A stretch of 14,265 nucleotides of DNA. Source: Ochromonadaceae sp. CCMP2298. Taxonomy: Eukaryota; Sar; Synurophyceae; Ochromonadales; Ochromonadaceae. Both the position numbers and the translations under genes were made by a program. Positions within the stretch are counted from its first letter, which is position 1. Every line of letters starts with the position of its first letter. The DNA lies in NCBI GenBank assembly GCA_026770595.1, contig MU634221.1, forward strand, positions 1-14,265, written 5' to 3'. Shown piece after piece: positions 1-10,269 of this stretch. The notes under the pieces were generated by a model. It saw nothing but the letters and a program-made list of their open reading frames with translations, did not search any database and had not been told where the DNA came from.

Positions 1-624
1 AGGGTTAAACTTCCACTTCCTCTCCCGAGGAGAGTGACAAAACCCCTCCACCGGGCCTGGGTTTATTGTCTGCTTCGTCCCAGGGGACCGGTGGGGGGCT
101 TTCTTTTTTCTGAGCGGGAGTTTCTTTTTTTTCCCACAAAAGTGTCCCATTTGGCGCCCCATAGGCCTTGGCAAAAAATTTGGAAAAAAGAGAGGAAATT
201 CGCAGCAAATGTGAAAGGGAAAAAAAAACTCGAACCATAATCCTTACATGTTATTATAACAGCAGTCTTCTGGGACCTGGCAAGAAGTGTTAGTGTGCAG
301 ACGGATGTGCAGATTCTAAATATTGATTAAGGGAAGTTTACACAGTAAAGAAAAAGAGCAGCTAACCGCGCAAGTGTTGGTCGAATAGAGCAGCTGCTGG
401 TTGTGGATAGTGGATGATGGGTAGTGGATAGTGGGTGTGCTCCTAACCCCACCAGTGGTGTTTGATTTTTGTAGTACATGAACACAATTCGTGCAGATTC
501 GCGCCACAGCGGCCAGAGGGTCCATCGCCCAGAGCCCAGGACGGTAAGGGCAGAGGGCGTAGGGCTCGCTGGCGGGCATGTATGTGCCCGTGGCGGTAGT
601 GGCGGAAGGGGCGCTGGAAGGCGT
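1..624. other. Non-coding region downstream of the first gene
   Basis: No convincing gene is visible. The first 240 bases are rich in A, T and G homopolymers and hold only short open frames without recognisable protein character. Bases 400-460 carry short imperfect GTGGATAG-type repeats. The right part is presumably the 3' untranslated region of the minus-strand gene that stops at 625. I see no clear polyadenylation signal, tRNA or repeat element. The homopolymer-rich left edge may also reflect lower sequence quality. Confidence 0.5.
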
Positions 625-3600
625 CTAGCTCCTGTGCTGCTCCAGCGAGTCGAAGCTGTGGTCCGACAGGAAGCTCTCCTCGCCTGCACCCGATTCAGAC
701 ACGCGGGCTGCTGCGCCCTGCCCCTGCCGCTGACCCTGCCCCAAAGTGGCGGTCACGTGCAGGCTGCTGGGCGTGTCCCCGCCGCCCCCACTGCCTCCGC
801 TGCTGCTGCTGCTGGCTGTGCCGGGTGAAGAGCTCTTGCCGCGCGAGTGCGAGTGCGTGGAGAGTGTGTGCTGCGAGAGCATGGCGTACTCAGACAGAGG
901 CGTGCGGGAGGCCGCCCGCTGGGCCTGCAGAGGCGAGGAGCCCGTGCTGCCGCCCAGGCCTGCGCGATGGCTGGAGAGAGTCGCTGCGGCAGTGGCTGCG
1001 GCACCTGGCACGACGGTGACGGTGACCGGCAGGTCGAAGCTGGTGTCGGAGGTCTGCAAGCTGCTGCTCCTGCTGCTTCCCCTGCCGGTCTGCTGAGGCT
1101 GCAGCTGTTGCCGCTGCTGCTCGCCCACCTTTATGTACATGCTGCTGCCGCTCGACTCGTCCACGCTCGCGTTGGCGTAGCGCGGGGAGGCGTTGTTGCC
1201 CATGCTCACGCTGAAGCCGAGGCTGGTGCTGTCGGCGGTGGCGCTGGCGCCGGGACTGGCTACTGGTGGGGGGGCTACGGACTCAAGCAGCCTCTTGCGC
1301 ATGTCCGATATCTCACTCTGGATCAGACCCAGCGTGGCTCCGGAGCTGGCCCTCACATCCAGCAGCTCCTCCAGAGAGGAGTCGCTCTCGTCCGCCCCGC
1401 CCCCCCAGTCCTCGTAATGCCCCTGTCCCTGCCCCACGCTCGCCAGGAGGTCCAGGCTGGAGTCAGTGGAATGTGTGGAGGCCAGCGATTCGTCGAGAGC
1501 CACAGACCGCACAGACCGAGGCGGCGCCTGGCGTGGGAGGGGGTACGGCGGGTGCTGCACGTGGGCGGCGGGAACTGGGGCAGGTCCCAGAGCTGCTGCT
1601 GGTTCAGAGGAGAACTCGGCAGCCGCTGCGCCCCTGCTGTGCAGCTCGGTCTCTGCCAGAAACAGGTGCCCCACGTAAGCCTGGCGATCGCCGTGGCCGT
1701 GCGCATGGGCGTGGCCGTGGACGCTGCTGAGCTGAGGGTGCGCGGGGGCAGACAGCGAGGTGGCGTCCTGGCGCAGTGCGTGGGGCGGCGAGGGAGGCCA
1801 GGAGGGAGACTCGGTGGTGGGCGCGGCCAGCGGGGACTTTGCGCGCCCCCCCACTAGGGCCGTGCGCTGCTTGAGCTGGGCGGGGGAGGCGTAGGGCGGG
1901 GGCGCAGAGGGCTGCGGCACGTGTGAGGCGGCGGCTACCAGAGAGAGGGGCTGCGCGGGACGCCTGGACTCCTGGGCCTGCGTCTGGACGTGGGGCTCTC
2001 GCAGCGGCGTGTCTGCGGGCGATTGCCTGGATCCCCCTCTGGCAGCGTAAAAGGCCTGTTTCTCCTGCCAGGCCTGCGAGAGCTTGTCCAGCTCCTGCAG
2101 GATCTCAGACGCGTCGTTCTCCTCGCACGAGGCACGCAGCTCGCCAGGTGGTGTGCGCGGAGCGGCCTCTTCGCGTGCGTTGATTGCGGGGGCGCCTCCG
2201 CTGCCGGCAGAGGTGGCGGCGGCGCTGCTCGGTCTGGAGGGGCGCACGTCGGTCGCGAAGAGGTGCGAGACTGGGGCTGCGGGCTCAGAGGCGGGGACGG
2301 AGGCGGAGGCGGAGGCGGTGGGGGGTAGACCGGACTGTCTGCGGGGCGGGGATGGCGCCGGGGATGCCGGGACGGACGCCAGGGACGGGGAGTCTGCCTG
2401 CTGAGTGTACTGCGTGTACTCGGTCTCCGCGTACGTGTACTGCGTGTAGTCTGCGTACTGCGTGTACTGCGCGTGCTGCTGCGTCTGGCTGCTGTCATGG
2501 CTCACGAACGCGTCCAAAGGGCTGGCGGGGACACCACGCACGACGGTAGCAGAGGGGCGGTGTTCCCTGTCTGCGGAGAGCGCGCTCAGGGCCCCCCCGG
2601 AGGTTTGCGAGTGCGAGTCCCGAGACTGCTGAGACTGGGATTCGTCAAGCAGAGAGGTGCCCAGGTGAGGGGCCGCAGAGGCCAGCACCCCAGACCCACG
2701 CCCCTCCTCCGCGCCCTTTGACTCTGACTCGCCCGACGCAACTGCGGCTGCAGAGACCGAGGTGTAGGCGTGGGTGCGCTCTGTCCTGCTGGTGCGCGCG
2801 TGCTCCCCTAGTGAGAGGGACCCCTGGTAGAGCGCCTCCCACTTGTCGAACAGCCCGCTGGTGGACTCGGAGCACACAGAGGTCACGGTGCTCTCCTCAT
2901 CGTGCACGCCTGACTGCCTCCCCGTCGCGTACTCCTCGTCCCCGTAATCACTCTCCTCCTCCTGCTGCTGCTCCTCCTCGCGGTGCACGACTGCCCGTCC
3001 TCGGTAGGTGCCCGCAGCCGCAGAGGCATAGGCAGCGTCGTCCATGTCGTCCGTGTCATCTTCGTCGTCCTCGTCGCTGGCCACGTCCGCAGCTATGCGC
3101 TCTGCCTCCTCCTCCTCCTCCTCGTCGTCATCCTCCTCCTCCTGCGTGGGGTAGCTACCTGCCCCGCCCAGCACCTGTTGCAGCTCTGCGTGAGACACCT
3201 CCGAGGTCAGGTTCTGCGCATCGCTAGAAGACAGCATGCTCACATCGTCCCCCCCCACCTCCACCTCCCTCTCCTCCTCCTCCTCTTCCTCCTCCTCCTC
3301 CTCGCTCTGCGCCGACACGCTCGACCCGTAGCTGCGCAGAGGGGAGGTGCGCCCAGATCGCCCAGGCGCACGAGGCATAGCCAAAGCCATAGAGGCGAAA
3401 GGGACACTCTCCTCCTCCTCATCATCATCATCATCTGCCTCCTCCTCTGTCTCTACCTCCGCCTCTGACTCCTCCTCCTCCTCCCCCTCCTCTATCTGTT
3501 GCTGCCTCCTGCTCTGTGCCTCCCGCCTCTCCTGCTGCTCCTGCTGCTGCTGGCTGACCTTCACCCACAGCCCTATGTCCTCGTCCGTCTTGCTGCTGGC

Positions 3601-4084
3601 ACTGCTGCTGCTCCCCGAAGTGCCTGCTGCTGCACCGCCCTCCAGCTCCCACTGGTAGTCGGGGTGGTCGTGGCGAGCATACTCGGTGTTGCCGGAAGCC
3701 ACAGACCCGGGAGTGCCCGCACCCCCCCGCCCCCGCCCCCGTTCCTGTCCCTGCGCCTGTGCCTGTCCCTGCATCTGCTCCTGCACGGTGGTCAGCATTG
3801 AGTGTGCCTCCCTGTCCGCCTCGAGGAACGAGGACTCGTTGGAGGAGGGCGGCGTGAAGGGGAGGATAGCGCGCGGCAGAGAGGAGCGTGTGGTGGGCAC
3901 CACCAGCGCAGAGGGTCTACCTGTGCCACTGCCACGCCCCTTGCGGGTGCCGGGGCCTGGCTGCTGCGAAGTCTCGATGAGCAGCTCTGCGTCCAGCATC
4001 AGAGCAGATCCCACCTGCCGCACCTCCTCCGCACCGCCACTGCCACTGCTCTTGGAGTTGCCCCCTGAGCTGCTGCTAGAGCTG

Positions 4085-4125
<41 letters not shown>

Positions 4126-5951
4126 GCTGCTGCTGCCGCTAACGTTTGCCCCCTGTACAGAAAACAATGTAAGTAAAAAGTAAGAAGAGTGAGAAGAGCA
4201 TAGAGATGGCATGCAGTAGGTGAGCGACTGTGTGCAGCAAAATGGCTTTGAGAATGTAAGAATGTTTGACTTACATCGTCTGCGGCGCCTGCGCGATGGC
4301 CAGAGCCGTCAGCAGAGCGCTGGATCTGCGGGATGCGGATGGCGGTCGAATCCACACCAGCACCCACGGCCGATCCGCGCTGGTGTCCATTCCCGTCCCC
4401 GTCCCCGTCCCCGTCTCCCCCCTCTGTGCCGGCCACGGAGGACCAAACGGGCGCTGGGCGCTCTACGCCTACGTCCGCGTCTTCGCCCCCGTCCAGGTCG
4501 CCCCGCAGAGGGGAGAAACCCCCACCACCGCTGTCGCCCTCGTGCTGGTATGCGTCGTAGTGGTACTGGTACTGCTCCTGGTACTGTTGCTGCTGGGCAG
4601 ACGTCTCTGCGCCCTCGCCCACCGCCTGCCAGTGCGGGTAGGCAGAGAAAGGGGGGGGGGAAACCACGAACGCATTAAGCTCTTCCGCGTCCCCCCACGC
4701 CCCGCTCTCTCTCTGCCTCTGCCTCTGCAGGTCCAGCTGCTCCAGGCGATTGAATTCTGCGCGCCTCTGCACGATGCCCAGCTGCTGCCTGTCGTGCCCA
4801 TCGCGCCCTAGCCCACCCTCCCTTAAGCCCCCCTCCTGCCCCTCCCGCCCTTCCTGGCCCTCGTCCATAAAGCGCGAGTCCTCCAGCCCGTCTGTACGGC
4901 CCTGGTTGTTGTTCCTGTTGCCGGTGCGGTATTGTGCGTACCTGTCCAGGCGCAGGGGCTTGGACAGGAAGGCTCTCTCGAAGGCGTGCTGCAGCTGAGG
5001 ACCCTCCTCCTCCGGAGGCACGTTCTCCGAGTTCATCAGCCGGTGAGCTCTGGCGGGCGATTTGTCCACCTGCTCGAGCAGCAGCAGCTCCGCGTCCAAG
5101 AACTCCAAGCCCTTGGTGCGCGCCACCACCGCCCTCGCCTGCCTGGCCCGGGTCTTGGTCTTGATGCGCGTGCCCATCTCGCGCATCACCTGCGCCCAGC
5201 CCTTCTTGCGCACAGTCATCTCCTCCACGAAGGCGCCGTTGCGCACCACCGAGTCGTCGCGCGTGCCCACTCCGTGTCTGGTGACTGAGCTGTTGACTCT
5301 GACAGGCACACGCTCCAGCAAGCTCTCCGCGCTCTGCGGCACCCACTCCCTTGTCACCACCACAGGCGCCGGGTGCAGCTGCGCCGCGGCCTCTTTGCGG
5401 CCCTCCAGCAGCGCCTCTCTGACTGTCAAGGTCTCCCTAAGCGCGTGCGCGTCCTCGCGGTCGGAGCGCCGGTACTCTCCCTTCACCTGCTGCAGCTCCA
5501 GTAGACGCATAGACGCGCTCTGCGCCTGCAGAATCTGCTCGTGCCGCCACCGCAGCGCCGTCTTCTCCCGCTGCACCTCGTCTGCGCGCCGCAGGGCGAC
5601 TGTGCGCGAGTCTGCCTGCGATCGCCTCACGGTCACCTCGATGCTTCTCCGGGCATCCCTGTGCGCCGCACCCGTGTCCACCAGCGAGGTCTGCCAGCGA
5701 CGCAGCAGCTTCGACTGCTCCTCCACCTTATCCACCACCTTCTGGTCTCTGCTCTTCTCCGCGCGTGCAGTCTTGCGGTCGTTTATGACGCTGCGGTAGC
5801 TGTCGCAGCGCTTCATCGAGATCTCCCGCTCCTGCGCGCGCACCTCCTTTAGCCGCTGGATGCGCAGCGCCTTCGTGTAGCTGTCCAACTTGCCCTCCAC
5901 CTCCAGGTTGCCCAGATACTCGCCCCTCCGCACGGGCAGCATGTCTACCAT
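625..5951 (-). CDS. Large protein with charged helical N-terminus and long disordered low-complexity C-terminus; family unknown
   Basis: Two exons: 5951-4275 and 4152-625, joined in phase 0 across a 122-nt intron, giving about 1,734 residues. The start ATG at 5951 has A at -3 and G at +4, and an in-frame TAA lies upstream at 5984-5982. Residues 1 to about 215 are rich in Arg, Glu, Lys and Gln and look helical or coiled-coil; a basic, better-ordered stretch follows to about 340. Exon 2 begins with GANVSG, then 23 consecutive Ser (about 566-588). Next come long Glu/Asp runs (about 775-965), a Tyr/Gln repeat built on YTQY (about 1115-1143) and short amphipathic segments such as ILQELDKLSQAWQEKQ (about 1241) and SSLEELLDV (about 1482). 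No enzyme motif, signal peptide or clear membrane segment is visible. A scaffold, cytoskeletal or centrosomal role would fit the composition, but that is a guess. It is divergent from dymeclin. Confidence 0.78.
4066..4134 (-). repeat. AGC-type trinucleotide repeat encoding 23 serines
   Basis: This run lies just inside exon 2 of the large minus-strand gene. Sense codons are mostly AGC with some AGT, TCT and TCA, giving an uninterrupted run of 23 Ser. The mixed codons at the edges and the pure AGC core suggest growth by slippage. A length polymorphism here would not shift the frame. Confidence 0.85.
4153..4274 (-). other. Intron of the large minus-strand gene (122 nt, GT-AG)
   Basis: The donor GTAAGT follows GAC GAT, and the acceptor is preceded by TTTTCTGTACAG. 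Both exon ends are in phase 0, so splicing joins the 559-codon first exon to the 1,175-residue second exon. Without splicing, exon 1 stays open through the intron and into exon 2 in another frame, stopping at 3999. Confidence 0.85.
4391..4421 (-). repeat. Hexanucleotide (GGGGAC) repeat encoding Asp-Gly dipeptides; G-quadruplex-like
   Basis: On the minus strand GGGGAC is repeated and encodes alternating Asp and Gly near the end of exon 1 (GDGDGDGNG). The sense strand therefore carries at least four runs of three or more G separated by short AC linkers, which matches the usual G-quadruplex pattern. Confidence 0.7.
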
Positions 5952-6529
5952 TGTACGAAAGTCCTGTGCTTTTGGCTTATTTTACACTGCTCCGCAGGTT
6001 CCGTAGGCTGCGTTGCTGGACGGCAGTAGTGCCGCGGTCGACGTGGTGCTTGCGAGGTTGACTGGCGCAGCTCTCGGGTCTCGTCGTATAAGAGCTGGAG
6101 AATGTAGACAGCCTTCCCCTGCTCAGATGAGTGACGCTCTCTTGGCAAAGAGCACCGGATAGATTGCCTGCTGCTGTTGCTCTGTTTTTTGAAATGGTGT
6201 TTTTGAATCGGTTCAAGGGGACTATTCCCAGTAGTTTCACCGTGAAACTACTGGGAATAGTCCCCTCTTTTGGGTTCCTGCTTTTGGGCGGAGCCTTTTT
6301 TTGGAGAGGGTGCTGATGGGAGTTCCAGGAGTTATGTAGCAGTCGCTCTGCAGCCTCTCAAAGCCATCTGCCATCTGGCATCTTCAGCAAGCTCTCTTGA
6401 TTGCGGGTAGCACCTCGGACGCAGCAGCAGGCAAGCGAGAGCGCATCGCAGCTGGCCTCTGCAGCTCAAGATCACCAAGGCAAAACCTGGGACCGTCTAC
6501 CGCATCGCCAAGGCCTACTGCACTCCAGC
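5952..6529. promoter_or_regulatory. Divergent intergenic region between the large minus-strand gene and DYM
   Basis: About 578 bases separate the two start codons, so this should hold both promoters and both 5' untranslated regions. The notable content is a perfect 51-nt palindrome at 6216-6266, a TATAAGAG sequence at about 6086, and a GGGCGGAGCC box near 6287. The DYM frame is open from 6401 (after TGA at 6398) but has no ATG until 6530. Short open frames crossing the palindrome do not look like genes. Confidence 0.55.
6216..6266. repeat. Perfect palindrome, two 25-bp arms around one base
   Basis: The left arm occupies 6216-6240 and the right arm 6242-6266, with a single C at 6241. The arms are exact reverse complements: the left starts AGGGGACTATTCCCAG and the right ends CTGGGAATAGTCCCCT. 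The match stops outside these positions. A smaller inverted repeat, TTGAA-TCGG-TTCAA, overlaps the left edge at 6203-6216. It could extrude as a cruciform or fold into a hairpin if transcribed. Confidence 0.95.
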
Positions 6530-9500
6530 ATGCAGTCCGGACTGTTCGAGAGCGTGACGACCGATGTGTCGGGCAAGATTCGCCTGGACAGCGAGGACCC
6601 TCGGTGGATCCAGCTGCTCTCTTCCAGCAACGTGGCGGCCATCGCAGGGGACCCCACTGGCATCAAGTGGTTTTGCGACCGGCTGATCGAGAACAACCCA
6701 GTGACTGGTAACTACCTGCAGCTGCTCGCGCTGACAACCATGCGGCTACAGCAGATCTGCCAGCGCAAGAGCGCTCCCTCTCCGCAGAGCGTGAATCAAT
6801 TGTGCATGGCTCTGCACCTGAGCGCTTTGGTGCTGCAGCACTTCGTGGCCTGCCTCTCCTCGCAAGCGGTGAGCACAGATGGGAGGACAGAGTCACATTA
6901 CACAGTTCATAGTGTGTGTGATACTGGGGGCCTGGGCAGTGGGTGGGCGATGGTGGCTGCGCAGATGCTATGACTGCCTGTCACAACATCTCGATCCCAC
7001 GCTGCCTCTGCCTCTGCCTCTGCCTCTGCCTCTGCCTCTGCCTCTGCCTCTGCCTCTGCCTCTGCCTCTGCCTCTGCCTCTGCCTCTGCCTTTGCCTCTG
7101 CCTACCTCTTCTACTGTCTGTGTCCTCTGCCTGTCTATGCCTGTGCCTCTCCCCTTATCCTTACTCTTACCCTTACCCCTCCCCTTTCATATCTGCCTCA
7201 CTGCAGCTCCGCGTGCAGCTGTTCCTGCCAGTGGCCTGGCCGCAGCACGTTCAGGAGGAGGAGGGGGGGCACGGGGTCAGCGTGAGCGTGAGCAGACTCA
7301 GCGGGCCAAGAGTGGTGGAGCCGCTCATCGACCAGATCGCAGTAGCCATAGACGCACCCCTCGCACAGTGAGTTGCCAGCCAGCGCTGCCTGTGTTGTGT
7401 GGGCTGTGTGTGCTTCCTATGCTGTCTGTGCTGTCTGTCCTGCCCTCACTCCCCATATTTCCTGTCCCCCTATTTCCCCCCCTTAACCTCTCTCTAGCAC
7501 GTGGATGCGCGACGTGAAGTTTTTTTGTGCGGACCTGCTGCTCAGCGCCTGCAGCACGCAGCTGTACAAGCTCAGCAACCACGCATCATTCGACAACTCG
7601 CCCCACTCTGGGAGCACGAGCTTCTCCTCAGACGCGGACCTGTTCCTCAACCACCTGTACCTGAGAGGGGAGAGGCAGCTGCGGGAGGCGCTGGGAGGCA
7701 CTCAGGTGCACAACAGCGAATTCTTCTCTGCAGCGCTGCCAGTGCGCATGGTGAGGGGCCTGGTCGCATCGGCGCTCTGCTCGGAGGCGCATGGGGGGGG
7801 CACGGCCAGCGCAGGTGCAGGCTCGGGCACGGCGGGGGCGAGTAAGGCAGTGGTGGTGGCGGAGGGGGAGCTGGGTGGGGAGCACTGCGCTATGCTCCTG
7901 CAGCTCATGCAGCAGCACGGGGTACGGCTGGCGGGCGACGAGGAGCAGGCGGGCCTGGGCGCAGGGTACGTGGGGGAAGATGGGGCAGTGGCGGGTGTGG
8001 GTGTGGGTGCTGTGCTTGTGGGCGACTCTCGCAACATGGCTATGGCGTTTCGGGCGTTGCTGCTGGCCTACCTGGTGTACCTGCCTCTGGGCGCCCTGGA
8101 GAGGTTATTCCGCATGGCTGGCTCTGGGAGGAGAGCAGTGGAGGCTATGGAGACTAGAGAGGCCAGGCAGGCCAGGGAGGGGGGCAAGGGCGGGGGGAGC
8201 TCCAGTCGAAAGGTGTACTACGACGATGCACCGCCACTGGACGACGCGGGAATGGCGATGGGGATGGGTGGCACTCCAGGGCTGGGTCTGGGCGTAGACT
8301 GGCAGCCGCTGCCTGTGCCTGGCGCGATGCTGCTGCCGGCGGACCCGCTGTCCGAGCGGTGTCTGGGCCTTCTGCTGGTGCTGCTGCACAACAGACGTGC
8401 ACCGGGCCGGCCCAATCCCTTCAGAGAGGCGTTCTCGATGCTGCATGACCAGTCAGTAGGAGATGGCACCGCAGAAACAATTGCCATGGGGCCTCCGGGT
8501 GGGGGTACTGGGGGGGGCGTGCTGTCTCGCAGGGGCGGGGGCTCCTCTCTGCTGGGGCTGGGAGGCGCTCGCATACACGTGGACTTCCGGCAACTAATAG
8601 CGGGTCTTTGCGCGGGCCTGCCTGGGGAGAGCAGCGCACTGCTGCTGTACGCATTACTGCAGGCGCACCCCACCTTTCTGGAGCTGCTGCTGGCCACCGG
8701 CTCTCTATCTGCACTGCTCTCCGCCTGCCTGCGCGGCCTCTACCTGCTCACTGCTCGCAAGACAAGCGCCTCTTACGCACAGGCCTCTGCGCAGCACGTG
8801 TCCCGCCTCTACGTGCTGGCCGTCTGCGTGCTCATGCTGGTGCAGGACAATGCGGTGGCTGCGCAATTGCGGGTCAGGGCCGACCCCCTGTGGTACCAGG
8901 AGCGCCTGCTGGGCGAGGTGTCTCTGCTGGACGTGACGCTACTCTGCCTGCTGCGGGCCGTGATGTTCGCCGTGTTCCGCCTGCAGGACGCATATCTGCT
9001 CAGCAACTGCTGCGCCATTCTGCACAACCTGGCGCCCCATCTAGCTGGCCTGCACCCATACACCGCAGAGCGCATAGTGAAGGTGGCCTGCCAGCTCAGC
9101 GCGCGCACCGCAAAGGCATTCGCACAGCAGACCAGCGAGGTGGGGACAGGGGTGGGGCTGCGACTGGGGCTTCCCTCGCACGACTCCGCAGACAGCATCT
9201 CCGCCACCGCCACCTCCGCCTATGCCTATGCTTCAGACGCAGGCGCCAGTGCTGAGCGTGCTTTGCTGCCAGAAGCGCTCTCCGCCCTGATGCTGCTGCT
9301 GGACACAGCGCTCAGGGCAGAACGGCGGACGCAGAACGTGCAGGTGGCCTACGCGCTACTGCACGAGTACGCAACAGTGGCGCAGCACCTGACGCACCCG
9401 GCAGTGGCGCAGGCGCTGGGCGAGGAGTGCAGGCGAGCAGTGGCCAAGGAGACGTTGCAACAACAGGGGGCGGGGGTGGAGGTGGAGGCGGAGGTGGAGG

Positions 9501-9991
9501 CGGCGGCGGCAGTGGCTGGGCGCATAGCGGGCACTGCTCGCTACTTCTTGACCGCGGTAGAGGCGCTGGCGGGCGAAAAGAAGGACCGCTCGCTGAGTGC
9601 GCCCGAGACCATGGTTTTGCTGCGCTGCGAGATAGAGAAGGCTGTGGAGGGAGACCTGGCGGCACAACAATACGCACGCAGCAGTGGCGGTAGCAGTGGG
9701 CGGCGGAGGCAGCGGCGCACCTACCAAGAGGCCGAGAACCCCGAGGACTACTGGGTGCCCTGTGTGTGGACAAATGTGCTGCGCAGTGCACCCGAGCTGC
9801 CTTGGCGTCTGCTGGGCGTCACTCTAGTGGACCCGCTCAGCTGCGGCCTGCTATATCTGCACAGACTGGCGCACGACCGGGACGGGGTCGAGGACGAGAG
9901 GCAGGGGCAGGGGCGGCGGATGCTGGAGGGGGAGGCGGAATCTGGACAGCTCTCCTCGGACGGCTTCGATGGGAGGGATAGCCAGGTATAG
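6530..9991 (+). CDS. DYM: Dymeclin
   Basis: Exons are 6530-6868, 7207-7367 and 7498-9991, giving about 997 residues. Dymeclin is a peripheral Golgi protein of animals, plants and many protists, needed for Golgi organisation and trafficking. Family features in order: DPRWIQLL and RLIENNPVTGNYLQLLAL near the N-terminus, DADLFLNHLYLRGERQLREA (about 212), CLGLLLVLLHNRR followed by NPFREAF (about 455), LLLYALLQAHPTFLELLLA (about 547), VLMLVQDN (about 610), WYQERLLGEVSLLDVTLL, and NPEDYWVPCVWTNVLRS (about 913) near the end. It is longer than the human protein (669) because of Gly/Ala/Glu-rich insertions. The first in-frame ATG is at 6530 (A at -3; TGA upstream at 6398). It lacks the N-terminal Met-Gly that is myristoylated in animal dymeclin, so an unseen upstream exon is possible. 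The convergent neighbour is RMI1. Confidence 0.92.
6869..7206 (+). other. DYM intron 1 (338 nt) with expanded pyrimidine repeat
   Basis: The donor is GTGAGC after the codon GCG, and the acceptor is TGCCTCACTGCAG; both ends are in phase 0. The middle holds a pure CTGCCT repeat, followed by a looser CTTACC-type period-6 stretch to about 7190. Together they make most of the intron pyrimidine-rich on the sense strand. Open frames here translating as Leu-Pro or Cys-Leu repeats are artefacts of the repeat. Confidence 0.85.
7002..7103 (+). repeat. (CTGCCT)17 hexanucleotide microsatellite
   Basis: Seventeen tandem CTGCCT units span 102 bases with one substitution (C to T at 7092). It lies inside DYM intron 1, about 100 bases upstream of the acceptor. 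The high purity suggests a recent or active expansion. Confidence 0.95.
7368..7497 (+). other. DYM intron 2 (130 nt, GT-AG)
   Basis: The donor GTGAGT follows CTC GCA CA, and the acceptor is TCTCTAG before CACG. The split codon CA|C gives His. The 3' half is a long polypyrimidine tract. TGTG and CTGTCTGTG repeats occupy the 5' half. Confidence 0.85.
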
Positions 9992-10269
9992 CCCACAGAA
10001 TCATAGGCATAGGCATAGGCAGCAAACGTATTATACCTGCTGAGAGCAGTGTGGGGGACACCTACGGTAGTTGCTCGTTTTATATTATAATTAAAGCTTC
10101 TAGCGTCTCCCTCCGGGTTCGTATTGATCGACACACAGACACGCTCTCTCACACAGATTCTCTCTCCTACTCTGGAGCATGCTCCTGGCAGCAGCCGCAT
10201 GAGGAAGGGGCCGCTTCGACTGGTGATAGCTTACGAGTCCGCTATTTACCGTTTTACAAAAGTAACAAA
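9992..10269. terminator. Convergent 3' region between DYM and RMI1
   Basis: The 278 bases between the two stop codons must hold both 3' untranslated regions and polyadenylation sites. On the plus strand three CATAGG units occur at about 10004-10019, and an AT-rich block TTTTATATTATAATTAAAG at 10078-10096 contains AATTAAA, a plausible polyadenylation-signal variant. On the minus strand TTTTGTAAAAC lies shortly after the RMI1 stop. No coding signal is visible. Confidence 0.45.

Noticed and set aside
1-10. AGGGTTAAAC at the window start, like a telomere repeat
   Set aside because: It is a single partial unit with no tandem copies.
225-245. GGTTCGAG followed by a T run on the minus strand, like a tRNA T-loop with a Pol III terminator
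   Set aside because: The flanking bases do not form a T-arm or acceptor stem, and no A box lies upstream.
847-1857. 336-codon open frame on the plus strand
   Set aside because: It is antisense to the low-complexity exon of the large minus-strand gene. Its Ala/Gly/Arg-rich translation arises from GC-rich complementary codons.
2718-3468. Plus-strand frames rich in Arg/Pro or Leu
   Set aside because: They are the complements of the GAG/GAC acidic tracts and show no protein family character.
6131-6316. 61-codon plus-strand frame across the palindrome
   Set aside because: It is short and its translation is dominated by the inverted repeat. It could act as an upstream open frame but is not supportable as a gene.
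7155-7185. TTACCC units resembling an interstitial telomere
   Set aside because: The units vary (CTTATC, CTTACT, CTTACC), do not match CCCTAA or CCCTAAA, and continue the period-6 pyrimidine repeat of the intron.
6879-7517. Frames with Leu-Pro and Cys-Leu repeats
   Set aside because: They are translations of the CTGCCT microsatellite in DYM intron 1. Splice sites on both sides and the dymeclin match show this is an intron.
9312-9791. 159-codon minus-strand frame with a poly-Pro run
   Set aside because: It is antisense to the dymeclin C-terminal exon; the poly-Pro is the complement of GGAGGTGGAGGCGG-type repeats.
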